A stretch of 64,000 nt of DNA, taken from NCBI GenBank assembly GCA_021234155.1, contig JAJEKV010000090.1, positions 3,402,479-3,466,478 of the forward strand, written 5' to 3'. The notes below the pieces were generated by a model. It did not search any database and was not told the DNA's origin. It saw nothing but the letters and a program-made list of their open reading frames with translations. Source of the DNA: Isoetes taiwanensis (Eukaryota; Streptophyta; Lycopodiopsida; Isoetales; Isoetaceae). Below, one piece after another: positions 1-11,634 of this stretch (the first letter of the stretch is position 1; every line of letters begins with the position of its first letter). Both the position numbers and the translations under genes were made by a program.

Positions 1-1675
1 CCCCATAGTTGCTCGCAGCTTGTGCCAGAACCCTAAGCTGAACTGAATGTTTCACCTCTATGCTTTTTGGGAAAACCTAACCCTACTGTAGACAAATCGC
101 TAATCGCACCCTTCTTTGCGCTACAACGGCGGCGTGTGCCTTCATGGTGTCTGGGGTATGATGGACTATCAAAATTTTGCTGTAGAAATTATTATTTTGC
201 ATTACAAATAATAGTGCTATTATTTTCACATACATTGCCCGGCTATTATGCAAATTTCTAGGCATCCTTATTGAATCCATTGTTCAACTAGAAATTCTAC
301 AAAAAACCATTAAAAACCTTAGGTTATAAACATACGACAATTTGATTGTGCAAACATTAATCGTTCTTTCCTGTCACGGTTCCCCTAAAAACCCTTTTGG
401 GGGTTTTTGGGGGATTGTTTAACTTCGAACAATGTACGCTTTGTCTGCGCCTCCTTTTTGGGTCCCATAGATAAAAACTATGCTCTATTCTATTCTATTC
501 TCTTCTTTACTTAATCCAACTAAAGGTATTTCTACCATAGGATACCGGCCCCACTTACAAAGGCAGTCAAAATTTCATCTTCATAAACGAATATAACAAC
601 TTTATAAGTTTTCCTACAACAATTGCAACTCGAGAGGAGAGACAACAAGCCAAAATGAATAGATCCTATAGCATACAATGTCTATTACCAGGGTTTTTTA
701 CAACGTTGATGTCCAAGTACTTCAAGTTGGATTTAATACTCTATGCTTTTTGCCATTGCCAACATGTTTCCTATCAACATTTGTGACGTTTCAAAAGCCT
801 CAAGTAATCATTACCCAGGAATGCCTCATCTAGATGGAGAATACTCATAAATGAGAGACTAGATAGCAATATAAATAAAAACAATGACAAAACAATGAAA
901 TTGCTGCCACCTCGAGGGAGAATAAAGTCATTGCTATAGAAGTTTTACCATACTAGTCATTTTAAATTCAAGCAATGCTTGTAATGGAGGCATTCAGGAA
1001 TGGAATACTTCAACAAGGTTTACGAAGAGCAAAGCTATGATCCTTTATGAATCTGATAGTCTGGACCTAGAAAAGGTGACACCAATTCCATGATAGTTGA
1101 TATGTGCCATATATGATATAGTGGAGAAAGACATCAACTCATGTAATTGGCATCTAAGCATATCCCAAGTCCAAGTCCTATATACGTCTCCAACTAGAAG
1201 GCAGGAGCTAAAGCCTCTTCTTAAAACTAATGAAGCAAAAACTCCAAGTTTCTCTCGGCTACAATGTCTTGGTAAAATGGGCAATACCTTCGGACGTCCA
1301 AAAGGTGCATAAAATTGTACGCGACTATATTGAAGTATGTAACCGTTGAAAGGTTATAATCCAATCTCATGTCACAATAACACAATAGTTTGTGTCATGT
1401 TCACTTTCAAGTGTTTTTTACTTTCATGTTATTTATAAGATTTTCATACCATTTGCCATATTTTGCTCCATTTTTTCTATATATAAAAAAAAAGGTAGAG
1501 CCATATATGGATCATTATAGTTTCAGAAGAGGGGATAAGTCTCGTTGTTTGCTTCTGAATGTTATAAACACATATTAGATCTTAGATCTAAATGTTATAA
1601 ACACATAATAGATCAAATGATCATAGTAATATACGAAATGAGACTGCCAAACCATACATATTTTTGAGGAACCAT
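1..1675. other. gene-poor AT-rich DNA
   Basis: No coding region is supported here. The open frames present are under 80 codons, overlap each other on both strands and show no recognisable motif. The only structured items are a short TCTAT-type pentamer run near 484-502 and several runs of G or T. Treated as intergenic or very old transposon-derived sequence. Confidence 0.6.
484..502. repeat. short (TATTC)n pentamer run beside a GGGTCCCATAG motif
   Basis: About three and a half TATTC units. About 20 bp upstream lies GGGTCCCATAG. The same pairing (pentamer run, T-rich spacer, then the reverse complement CTATGGGACCC) recurs inverted at 12,642-12,705, and a weaker version lies at 19,899-19,955. 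This suggests the end of a dispersed repeat family rather than an isolated microsatellite. Family unknown. Confidence 0.5.
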
Positions 1676-2253
1676 CACTACATGTGGATTTTTTTAAGAA
1701 AAGACCATATTGTGGTTTCTTATTAATTAATTATATTATTTATGTGATTATGCTTTATAAATAACCATTGTGAATAGCCACTTTGAATAAGCACCTCTTT
1801 CAGTAAAAATAAATAACCACTATGACAATTGATTTGATCTTAAAAACCATATTATAAATCACATCAAATTTTATCAAACAATGCTACAAACGTAAAACAA
1901 ACTTGAATAACCACCATGAGAACGGGAATTGGCATAAAAAGCACCCTATAATAACTACTCTTAACATTGTAAGTGGTGCTAAGAATAGAATGTTAACATA
2001 GATAACCATCATTGCATTTATGCGTTGTTTGAAAAACCATACTATAAGCCACTATCAATTTGATGAACTATATTATGCTATGCAACCTACATGAATAACC
2101 ATGATTGGTATAGAAAACCATGGTATAAAGCATTGTCATCTCAATAGACCATGAAACCAATACAAGTAACCACACTAAAATTATAAAAACCACTATAGTA
2201 CGTGGTTTTTATTGAGAATATTTTTCTATGCATAAAAAACCACATCTGTAGTG
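1676..2253. mobile_element. putative short CACTA-type non-autonomous element
   Basis: The left end reads CACTACATGTGGATTTTTTT and the right end, reverse-complemented, reads CACTACAGATGTGGTTTTTT, so the tract is bounded by about 20-bp imperfect inverted repeats beginning with the CACTA signature of En/Spm elements. Between them a motif like AATAACCACTATG or AAAACCATA recurs every 40-80 bases (for example near 1765, 1812, 1905, 2030, 2092 and 2165), resembling the subterminal transposase-binding repeats of CACTA elements. No transposase frame is present. A 3-bp target duplication is not evident (CAT on the left, GTT on the right), so the exact ends or the class may be wrong. Confidence 0.5.
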
Positions 2254-2680
2254 GTTTTTTAGTGGTTAATTATGGCGGCTAAATTTTTGGATGCCTTGTG
2301 TCGTTAAAGGAAATGATGATTGCGTTTGAAGCTCCTTCAAAACATACCCAACATTCTAGGCTCTCTAGATCTTACAACACTGTACATAAGTTGAAACCAG
2401 GCCAGGTAAATCCATGTTTGAGGTTAAACTTGCAATTTGTTTTGTCTTTTGTTGCATACTTTATATGCTGATACAGAAAGTCTTTGCTGAGGTCGAGGGA
2501 AAGCAATGGTATGCAGAAAAGTTGCGTCTTTAGTTTTTGATAGCACAAAAAAACTATGCTAATGCAAAAGCTCAGTTTAATGAGTTGCGTAGTAAGATGA
2601 TTTGCTTGGAAGGCTTTTATTTAGGACTCCCAGCCTATATCTACCATCAAGTTTTATTATGACAACGCTTATTTTGGATA
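2254..2680. other. no gene seen
   Basis: AT-rich sequence without a sustained open frame or recognised repeat. A few short stretches look like plant intron boundaries, but nothing can be joined into a gene. Confidence 0.5.
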
Positions 2681-2838
2681 CTCTCTGTATATGTATGGAT
2701 ATCTATTAAATTAGGACATGGAAAAAGTATACAAAATTGAGTATGGCTGTGCTTACATTTGTGTGACTCTCTATATATGTATGGTTCCCTATTGGAACAT
2801 GGAAAGAGTATATACAATTGAGTGTAATTGTGCTTAAG
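2681..2838. repeat. 86-bp imperfect tandem duplication
   Basis: Two adjacent copies start at 2681 (CTCTCTGTATATGTATGG) and 2767 (CTCTCTATATATGTATGG). Both continue through GGACATGGAAA or GGAACATGGAAA, then GTATA..AATTGAGT, and end in TGTGCTTA. The second copy carries small deletions. One of many 28-108 bp direct duplications in the window. Confidence 0.8.
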
Positions 2839-2853
2839 TCTGATCATCTTAAC

Positions 2854-3830
2854 GTCTGGGAGAATAACCGAAACAATCTTGACTTCTTAACATCACTAGC
2901 ATGTCTGCTAATCCTTTTAAAGCAGGCGACAAATGTTCTAGATTGATTGCACTGGAGCAGCAACCAAAGGAGTTGATGAAGATTGAAAGCAGTGACTTCT
3001 TGGTGGCAGAAAACGAAGAGGCTAAAACAACATCGTTGTGGTCAAGATCTGCCTGGTAATGTATTAATCTGATGTGCTATCACGGAATAGTATGATTGCT
3101 GCATGCACACAATCATTGCAGTCTTCCAGAAAATGCAAGATGAAGCATTCAATAGAAACAATGCCACTATCACCTGCATTTTTCATGGATGTTCTAGATG
3201 TCAATGGAAGCCCATACATGCTTGCATTATTAGCAAGGAACTTGAATTCGAGATTGTTCTTCACAAGAAGCTTATTGTAGATTGCACGTGGAGGATGTCA
3301 TATCCATGTAAGGATACTCTAAGCATAAATAATGCATAAAGGCGCTTCATCTTTTCTACTAGGTATACAAAAAAAAATCTAAGCGCATAAGGTGGCATCA
3401 TAAGTGCATAAATCATTTTTACGAGGCATAAGTTATGAATTAACTTCATTCTTAAGTTTTGACAGTAAATCCATTGCCCTGAGCCCACATGTTCAAAATT
3501 GGCCATATATAATATACGATCACATGGAGCAGCTCCTTGCACAAGTATTGCGACTTAGAGTGGATTCAGTTTGGCTTCTTGTGATGCATGTGTTGTACTA
3601 GAGATGTGTATGTAATGAATAAATGACTCGAGTCCTTCAATAAATTTTTTTTTTATTAATTGCCTTATGCATTAAAGTAAATTCAGAGATAGTGGAACTC
3701 AGACAAAACTTCATAATATAAATATAAATATATACAAGTTTATTAATATTTAGGGCCTACACATTTGGAGAAATGTGTGGCAAAAATGTGTGAAAAATAA
3801 CCTACAAAATATACTACAAAATATACCCAG
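2854..3830. other. no gene seen
   Basis: Several overlapping open frames of 60-93 codons occur on both strands at 3,060-3,600 but shadow each other and carry no recognisable motif. No splice pattern or domain could be defended. Confidence 0.5.
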
Positions 3831-3834
3831 TGTG

Positions 3835-4585
3835 AAAGACTCTCCTAGATTCTTAAGATTCTACAAAGATTCCCCTAGATTTTCAAAATATCCCAAGATT
3901 CCTCTATATTTCTCAAGATTCCATGTATATTCTCCTAGGTTCCCTTGGATTATATGAAAATTCCTCAAGTATGAGGACACCCCTAGATTCTCAAAGATTC
4001 TCTCAAGAATCCCATAGATCACCCAAGATTCTATGTTGATTCTCCTAGATTCTCTAAGATCCTATAAAGATTCCTCTAGATTCCTCTAAATTACCATAGA
4101 TTTCGTAAAATTCTAAGAAGATTCTTTAGATTCTTTAAGATTCCCTAGATCCTCAGAAATTTTATGAAGATTCTCATAGATTCTCCCAAGATTCCCAAGA
4201 TTTTATGTAGATTCTCCTGGATTCTCTATGATGATTCCCCTAGATTCTCTAAGATTCTATCAAGATTCCCCTAGATTCTCAAAAATTTATGAAGATTCCA
4301 CTGGATTCCTCTAGGTTCGCAAAGATTCTCTTGTGATTCCTAAAGATTCTAATGAGGTTCCTCTAGATTCTCAAAGATCCCAGGAAGATTCCTCTAGATT
4401 CTCTTAGTGTACCAAAGATTTATGAAGATTCTGGTGGATTCCACTAGATTCCACTAGATTCGCAAAGATTCTCTTGTGATTCCTATAGATTCTTTAAGAT
4501 TCTATTGAGATTCCTCAAAATTCTCACAGATCCTAGGAAGATTCCCCATTCTCTTAACATGCCATAGATTACATTAAGATTCTAA
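3835..4585. repeat. degenerate AGATTC minisatellite with higher-order structure
   Basis: About 750 bases are built from variants of a 12-16 base unit around CTAGATTCTCAAAGATTC. A higher-order unit is also visible: GTTCGCAAAGATTCTCTTGT at 4315 recurs as GATTCGCAAAGATTCTCTTG near 4458, an offset of about 143 bases, with flanking blocks in the same order. The array is almost free of CG dinucleotides and contains no gene. It ends near a CGATTCTTAGGATCCG junction at about 4590. Confidence 0.85.
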
Positions 4586-5226
4586 GATAAAACGATTCTT
4601 AGGATCCGATCAAGTTGGCTCCAACTATGACGGAACGCTGCCAAAGCACACTCATTGGAAAGCTCTTGACGAGAAGCATCCAATGGTGTGGGTCCCACCT
4701 TAATTCGACCCCTCTAGTGCAAGTTACGGGCCTTTGAACGTGATTAAGAAAAAGGAAGCTTCCTAGAAATCCATCCAATAAATGCTTTGCCACCTCACTA
4801 CATTTTTATTAATGAAATTTATTAATTAGGATGCCACCTCACCTCATTTAAAAGAAAACATGTAATTTAATATAAAAACTAATGGCTAGAATTTATCTTA
4901 ACCTTTTGATCTAACGGCTAAGATTTGCTACCTAAATCACCTTTAAAGAACCTTCCTTGCACCTTCCCTACAAAAATCAAAAGCTTTGATTCGCCTTTCC
5001 CTTTGAGCCGATGGTTCACATATGGGGTGCATGCCCCCATGCATGCCCATGCATGTACACACATCTAAATATGTGGCCAAGATTTAACCCCTGAAATTCG
5101 ACGGCCCAGATGGAAAGGAGCAACCGATGTGTCCCACACATCAAAGTGTGTTTATGTGTGTGTTTATCACTTCTTTGTTTGACAGCATATGTGGACATTT
5201 GAATTTTGTTCTAATTTAAGCCATTA
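4586..5226. other. no gene seen; flank of the minisatellite
   Basis: Unique-looking sequence with short runs of ATGCATGCCCATGCATG type palindromes near 5030-5055 and TGTGTTTATGTGTGTG near 5147-5165. No open frame with recognisable content. Confidence 0.5.
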
Positions 5227-5256
5227 CTAGTAAACGTGTGCCCGGCGTTGCCGGGC
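5227..5256 (-). mobile_element. Helitron 3' terminus (CTAG end plus hairpin)
   Basis: Read on the minus strand, a perfect 7-bp stem with a 3-base loop (plus strand GCCCGGCGTTGCCGGGC, 5240-5256) is followed by a short spacer and then CTAG (5227-5230), after which the next base is T. This is the canonical Helitron 3' end, which terminates in CTRR just after a hairpin and inserts between A and T. The element body therefore extends to higher coordinates. Its 5' end was not located, and a second terminus 300 bases away makes it likely that this copy is truncated or nested. Confidence 0.75.
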
Positions 5257-5527
5257 TAATGTTAACGTGTTCATGTAGTAAACGTGTATCCAACATTGTC
5301 ATGGTAATGTGGGAGTTTCTGCATTTTTACCTTTCTTTAATGTAGGCGTGTTAGTCTTCTGATAAATCATATGTGATGTTGGATGTTGTTATAGTGCCAC
5401 AACTTGATGTCTGCACAGCATTTAAACACATCAACATGCTTGATATCCTAAAAATTTGACCAAATGACACTTTCCATAATAAGCTTTATAATGAGAGGCT
5501 TTTATTGGAGTCTAAGATTAGACATAA

Positions 5528-5555
5528 CTAGTTATGGTGCCCGGCGTTGCCGGGC
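5528..5555 (-). mobile_element. second Helitron 3' terminus
   Basis: The same 17-base hairpin (5539-5555) precedes CTAG (5528-5531), with A at 5527 giving the expected T after the terminus on the minus strand. Inside the hairpin it continues GGGCTTTAGTA, as in the copies at 58,764 and 59,695, so it belongs to a different subfamily from the 5,227 end, which continues GGGCTAATGTTAA. The 5' end was not found. Confidence 0.75.
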
Positions 5556-5556
5556 T

Positions 5557-7082
5557 TTAGTACAATTTGGTAGGGTGGTTGTTTAATTGTTGGTCATCGT
5601 TGTTAAGGTCACTTGTGTGACTGTAGAAGCAATGAAGTTGTTCGCGAGGGCCAGCTTGATCGTCTTCCGCAGGGATTGATGGGATGATCTTGTCTAAACT
5701 TACAAATGAGAGGCGATGTATGAAATTTGGGATAGTGTCATTGTTTTGTGTTACCCAGTTTTGGCGTTGGACATTGGACATGATACTAAAAAAGGGGCAT
5801 TAATGTATGTTTTGTGTTGACTTGCTCTGAGTTGGACATATGCAATATGAGAATTGTACGTTTTTATAACTTAGCTAGTCTAGTCAAATGGGAAGCCCAA
5901 GCAAGTTGCAAAGGAAAACAGAGCTATAGGTTTACCCTCTCAGTTATTGGATGAATATACAGAGAGAATATAATGTACGATTACTACTGGTCGTCGAGCG
6001 CCATCCTCTATTGGGACGCCTCCCTCCATTGAAGAATGGAGTGTCAATTACCTTGCACCCATATATAATGATCATAGAAATAACTTCACTTCCATTCGAT
6101 TGCATGTCTCCACATCTAAATAAAGACAAATGTAAATAAGAATGTATGTTGCTATCAATAGACTAAAACCTTTGATAAAGAGGGAGATGCTAGCGGATTC
6201 CATTACCAGGTCAATGCCCTTTGGCCTATAGTCTCTCCTCATTAGGTGCTTCCCTAGGTGCTTCCTTAGGTAGTTATTTTAATGCTTCTTTAATTAGGTA
6301 TTTTGATGATTCATTACAAAGAAGATGTAAGTCCTGCATGGAGGGGTGTAAGTTGTTCAATTGTGAAGAATGTCATTAGTATTTGAAGATTTCGTGTTGA
6401 ATTCTTTCTACAATCAAAATTCTCGGTATTAGTGACATTGAGAAACTGAAAGCTATATTGTAGGTTCATTTCACTCTTTACGTTGAATGGAAGTTTGAAT
6501 TAATGCTTTAAGAAGAGAAATAATAAGAAGTACTACTCAAGGACCTGGATGTACTTGTGAGTTACCACATGTACAAATACAAATTGGATTCTGTAAACAG
6601 AGATTGGCAAAAGGTCCAATCTTCATTTCTCATTAATATTTATGCAAGGAATTAAATGGCATTAAGCCGATTGCATTACCCTGACAGTAATCACTGGACT
6701 GAAATGCCTTATTTTCGAAGCATTGAGAAGTGATGCCAGCATATCAACTAAATCACAATCATAAATATTTGAAAATGCAAATAGCCAAGATCTCAAAAAC
6801 AATATGTAGATGGTTATATATTGGTACCTTGAATGATTCAATGGCCAGAACATATTTCTTTTGGGCATTGCTTGAAATATTTTCCAAGTATCTGCCAGAA
6901 CTTTGCACTTGTCATGCATCTAAATTATTAAATTTAGATGGGTCGTAACCCTGAAGTAATGTTTATATCTTGATAGGTCCTGCAAGAGTACAGACAGTTC
7001 CTGCAAGAGTATAGACATAGAGAATAACAGTAAGAAAAAGCAAGTCCTTTCTATTCTATTTGTCCTGCATCACATTACATAC
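5557..7082. other. no gene recognised; Helitron-internal or intergenic
   Basis: Open frames of 60-85 codons occur on both strands around 5.56-6.92 kb, but none has recognisable content. The first few hundred bases are probably the interior of the Helitron whose 3' end lies at 5,528. A paired GGTGCTTCCCTAGGTGCTTCCTTAGG motif sits near 6,245-6,272. Confidence 0.45.
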
Positions 7083-7119
7083 CTTCTGGAATATGGACAA
7101 CAATAACCATGCCAAACAC
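7083..7119 (-). other. possible 37-nt exon with consensus splice sites
   Basis: On the minus strand a TTTGTACTTCAG acceptor is followed by 37 bases ending CCAGAAG and then a GTATGTAATG donor. Both sites match plant consensus. The peptide in one frame (VFGMVIVVHIPEG) is hydrophobic but not assignable. It lies downstream of the permease N-terminus at 7,575 on the same strand, so it could be part of the same transcript. This rests on splice signals only. Confidence 0.25.
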
Positions 7120-7212
7120 CTGAAGTACAAAGTTCATGATGCTTGGATGTGTAGAATCAGGTGATATGTGTTATTTGGAAGTACTACAGTTCATCAATAG
7201 AATGATGTACAT

Positions 7213-7364
7213 TGGATCTAAAGCAAAGCCACAATAATCCAGAGTATGTCAAAATCTTGTTTGATCATAGACCCCTGAGATCTTTACTTCAATGGCACAA
7301 ATATCACGAAATATTTGCAATGGATCTGAAGCAAAGCTACAATCATCCAGAGTATGTGAAGCTA
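7213..7364. repeat. 108-bp spaced direct duplication
   Basis: About 40 bases starting TGGATCTAAAGCAAAGCC at 7213 recur as TGGATCTGAAGCAAAGCT at 7321, each followed by ..CAAT.ATCCAGAGTATGT. The second copy coincides with the point where the permease homology stops, so the duplication may have disrupted the gene. Confidence 0.7.
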
Positions 7365-7575
7365 TAATTAAAGCTTCTGGAATGGACCATATGAAGGGGA
7401 GAACTATGAAACCTAAAATGGCCAATAAGGTATCTGCAGCATTTACTGTGTCCTCTATACCAAACGGACCTCCTGAGACTTCATAAAATATCAAAAACAT
7501 GAGAGGTGACAGAGAAAGCTTTTCCCGATGCGGTGTAGTGACAGTCCCTAAGTTCCTCTCCATACTCTTCTCCAT
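7249..7575 (-). pseudogene. N-terminal exon of a polyamine/amino-acid permease (PUT/LAT type)
   Basis: The 108-codon frame starts at the ATG at 7573-7575. Residues 21-72 closely resemble the N-terminus of plant polyamine uptake transporters of the APC superfamily: [16 protein letters not shown] (residues 27-42) carries the GG-P-G signature of the first, unwound transmembrane helix, and residues 48-66 with [10 protein letters not shown] (61-70) form helix 2. These plasma-membrane or endomembrane proteins import polyamines and paraquat by cation symport. Family members are about 450-550 residues; here similarity ends after EALIIA, and the remaining 36 residues do not match. No later helices were found downstream on the minus strand. 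It may be a first exon of a gene interrupted by insertions or a gene fragment. An in-frame TGA lies upstream of the ATG, which supports this start. Confidence 0.6.
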
Positions 7576-9900
7576 GTTTCTAAGGCTATCTAACGGCAGC
7601 TCAAAATGTCACTACACATGCATTGTGATCGAACACTTCGTGTATAGAATATTATAATCACTCTCTGCATCCTGTTTGAAGTGAAATGGTTCATCGATTA
7701 CAAAAAAAACATAATAGCAAATAATAAACATGCCACATGACACTTTCAAGCCTGGAAATTGCTTGTCTCAACATCTAACCCAGCTAACAGCTAGGTATAG
7801 TTTATGGACTCGGGAGGCATATGGATATTCTTGTGGGCAAAGGCCTGAACACATGAAACCATCATATAAATATTACTTCTGCAGTGGGCAACATAGAAAA
7901 TGCATTTTCCTGCATCATGCTAGTTCCTATGAAGGTACATCCGGATGATTAATCTATTCTAAAGCTTGTCTGCGAGATCTACACCAAAGCCTTAACTCAC
8001 CTTAAACTGACATCTTCCAGACAATTTGGGATCCCTGGTAAATGGACATCTTCACAGGAAAACAACATGACATTGCATCATGTAGAGCTTCTAGAAATGG
8101 CAATAGGATTTCAAATCTGGTACATTGGGTAAGAAGCATTATAACCACAATATTGCAATTTGTAAAAGAAAACTTTACCTTGAAGATCAATAATAATTAC
8201 CTTTATACCAATTTCTGCAATGACTCTAGTCATATAAATTGTTACTCCAGAGACTTGGTTCTTCCATCTCTGTTGTTGTGCAGATCCTTGGAGAGCAACT
8301 TAGCATATGTGCTCATTGTCATCTTTCAGATTGCAGACTCTGAAGACAGTGTAATTGGTGATGGATGAAGCAGGGCGGGTGAGGAAGAAACACTGCTCGA
8401 GCCAGTTATTCCAAAATTTAGACAAAACACATGAAGTTGCACCAGAGTTCAATGCCATGGATTAGTCATGAGTAACTCTAATGCCCTGGATTAGTCATGA
8501 GTAAGTCTACTTGGTTGGAGAGAGACCACACATCTCAAATTGATTTAGAATTAACCCTAAAAGTATAAAAGTTTCTATGCATAAAATGCAAGGTTCACTT
8601 GAAGTCTAAGTGTCAGATCTCACCTGAACTTTGATGTAGCGTCGCCAAAGGTCACTAAGCATCATTGTGATAGACCCTCTCTGGTGAAGTGCATTTGCAA
8701 ATTTAGAAGTACTGACTGTGGAAATCTTAACATGCCCTACACTGGGGTGGTGTCGTTATAGCATAGTTGCTTGGTGAAAGGCCAGATAAGAATCTTAACC
8801 AATATTTACATAATGTCACCTTAAGTGCTCAATGAAATGAGCTTTAAAATTATGCCTATATGCGTAGTTTGCATTATAGATTGATAAAAGCCTCCAAACT
8901 CACCATCATCGAAAATAAGCCAAGTAGCAAACCCCTTGCACTTGCAATGCAAATTCCATTTCGGCTGAGGTCCTGCTAAGAATGTCTCAAGGACCATGGA
9001 TAATCTAGCATGTATCAATCATGCCAATAACAACTGCTCTTCATAATCTCACACTGGTGGTTAAAACACTTGTGCCAAGAACTACCAGCAAGGTATTTGC
9101 AGCAAATAGCTATGCATTATTCTCTGTCATTCTAAGTATTAGTCTTAACTTAGCGGCTGACTTCGTCAACATTTCTGAGCATCAGACATGAACTCTACCA
9201 ACAATCAAATAGATAAGTAAATCAAGAAACATACTTCTCCTTTGAAAGAGTTTGGCGATAATAGAGTAATCAAAATAAGCAATACAACTACTGCCAGATC
9301 CTGCATGAATACATGGCCAGCATCAGTACCTTGACTAAGATGTAGTCCCGCCAAGCATACAACCCCAAAAAATAAACTTGAAGACAGCTTGAAATACTAT
9401 AGCAGACCTAGCATCCCATGCAACTACCAGCTTATAATTTAATTATCAAATCGAACTACTGCGCACTTGTCACAGTACCACTAAAATTCAAAGAAACGCT
9501 ATATGTTCCTTCAATTTTCAGACCCATTGAGCACTACATGAATAGAAAAAAATATACCTAACTTCTGACCTAGTTACAGTTGCCTCCTAGCTCAAGATTT
9601 TGCGTTTTCTTCCTTGGAAATTTGTCTGCTTATTCCCGAATTTGGATCTCCCAATTGTTTGCACTCTACACACAACCAGATGTAGAAAGTTTCAAGATCA
9701 TATGAGCAACATCTCATGTACTTTTACAGCAATCAGCTTTTGATATATGCCAATGCCTTGAGTCTTTTATCATTCTGGCAGCATCTATTTGTTGCTATAT
9801 ATATACCTAAATACTAATACCCTCTCAGTACAGATAAATACTCTCTCCATTCTACCTAAAGACTAATTAAGAGCCAATTGCTGTTGTGAAAAAGCAAAAT
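7576..9900. other. no recognised gene; possible leader/intron region
   Basis: This stretch lies upstream (minus strand) of the permease N-terminus. Short frames on both strands have no assignable content. Several GT..AG-compatible boundaries are visible, so it may hold introns of a minus-strand transcript, but no exon chain can be defended. Confidence 0.35.
8452..8509. repeat. 29-bp tandem duplication
   Basis: ATGCCATGGATTAGTCATG at 8452 is repeated as ATGCCCTGGATTAGTCATG at 8481. Both are followed by AGTAA.TCTA, giving two nearly identical adjacent copies. Confidence 0.85.
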
Positions 9901-10273
9901 GATATTCCTTCCCAGATGGTGCACAAATCCCAATGCTCTGATGTAACCAGACTGGCTTATTTGACAAAAGTTGAGTCAATTTTAACAAAGAGTGATTGTT
10001 GCCTTGGCTGATGCAAGCCCTGCGTTTGATGCTCCGATGTCGGCATATTGAAAATTATTTACAATACAGGGGTATTTAAACAAATACACAAAGTTTTCCA
10101 AATAATAATCACAAAGTACCTTTTTCAGAAATAAGCGCATGGTACTCTACTAATTTTGCAAATGATTGTACCTTGTACTTTGGGTTCTGTATAATTGACA
10201 GTGCTTTCCATGCTGATTCATAAGATAACTCATGAGATTTTATACGCAGCTTCTAATAGGAAATTTACCATAC

Positions 10274-10357
10274 CAAGAACTGGATTCGAAAAACTGCCAA
10301 AGGACCTCCTAATGTAGGGATTTCCCCTGAATAGGCCTGCATTGCAGGGGTCCAAAT
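10274..10357 (-). other. possible 84-nt exon
   Basis: On the minus strand, an acceptor TTTTATTGCTCTTAG is followed by 84 bases ending CCAGTTCTTG and then a GTATGGTAAA donor. Two frames are open through the whole piece, and its base composition is less AT-rich than the flanks. The peptide is not recognised. With the candidate exon at 10,646-10,698 it suggests a spliced minus-strand transcript, possibly the leader of the permease gene at 7.57 kb or a separate gene. Confidence 0.3.
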
Positions 10358-10645
10358 CTAAGAGCAATAAAATAGAATAGATAAAAACAGAGACAACGTG
10401 CATGCAGAAATTTTAGATTGGATGTGAAGGATCAGAAATACCTGGAAGGATGATCCTATGCTCATAGCTTTTCTACACGAACTTGTGGAGGCCAAAGAAT
10501 ACAGTACTTGCTAGAGGCCAGATCTTAAAGCTCCTGAATTAAAGCTCCAGACATGAAAACTTAAAGCCCTAAAAATAAGATCTCAGAAACAAAGAAAAAC
10601 TTACTGGAGCAAAAAACGTTGAAGGGAAAAAAAAAGCTTACATAC

Positions 10646-10698
10646 CATGCTGCAAGAATCTGGAGAAGATAAGGCCGTCCGAGGCTATGCTCTGCTTC
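10646..10698 (-). other. possible 53-nt exon
   Basis: The minus strand reads TCTGTCTTCTTCTTAG, then 53 bases that are GC-richer than the flanks and end GCAGCATG, then a GTATGTAAGC donor. Acceptor polypyrimidine tract and donor are both close to plant consensus. The function of any product is unknown. Confidence 0.35.
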
Positions 10699-11548
10699 CT
10701 AAGAAGAAGACAGAGATACCAGAGCTTCAAATCTTCGAGGACGCACCGGCCTCCATGATAGCGTCAAAACATTTTGGGAAGTCCGGCAAGATTAATCCTT
10801 GGAATTGAGAAACTTCATACTGTTGCCATATTATTTGGTATGAGTAGCACACCCACCAGTATGCCCACCAGTATGCACGCCAGATGCAGTCGGATAAGCG
10901 AGGGAAAAAATTCCCTCTCGATCGAATAAGGTCGGGTAACTATTTAATCAAGAAATCATAAAGAATAGAATAGAATATGATAAAAGAAATCATAAGGAAA
11001 ACACTTACTCGATTTTGGATTTAATTTTTGGATCACTGAGTTTTTTTTCCGGCGTCTGAAATCCTCAAAATCTTAGGAAATCGGTCTAGAAAAAAACCCA
11101 AAAATATTTTCCTCTATGCCGGAAAATCCCAAATTAACAAGGTTGATTTGAGGTTTTTGTTTGGACTTATAGCATAGGTTCAATAAGCTTAAGCCTATAA
11201 ATCAACGTGTTATCAAGATGCTGAAGATGTTCTTTAGCTCGACTTGCATGATAACAAAGGCCTAACTAATTGGAATCCATCACCTTTCAATTATTAATAT
11301 GAAATGTTTTATAACATGTGAATCTTGTTTGAAACAAAATGCACAATGTTCTTCCATCGGCCATTAATACCTAGCAAGCTAATAATGGAACATAGTAGGC
11401 AAGGAAGGGAAATGGACATATTAGGCAAGTAGGGGACTTCACATTGCTCCCGCTTTTATTCAAAAAGTCGACAGGTTTTATGGAGACAATTATTGATGCA
11501 ATTAATAACATGCCAATGAATTATATGAAGATTTACAATTGTGCAGCA

Positions 11549-11634
11549 GTGCATTTACAATAGATTATTCTTGTTCTAGTGGATAATTTTGGTGCATTTA
11601 CAATAGATTATTCTTGTTCTAGTGGATACTTTTG
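11549..11634. repeat. 43-bp tandem duplication
   Basis: GTGCATTTACAATAGATTAT begins at 11,549 and again at 11,592. The two 43-base copies differ at only a few positions, and a third degraded copy may follow near 11,645 (TTATGCTTGTTTTAGTGG). Confidence 0.85.
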
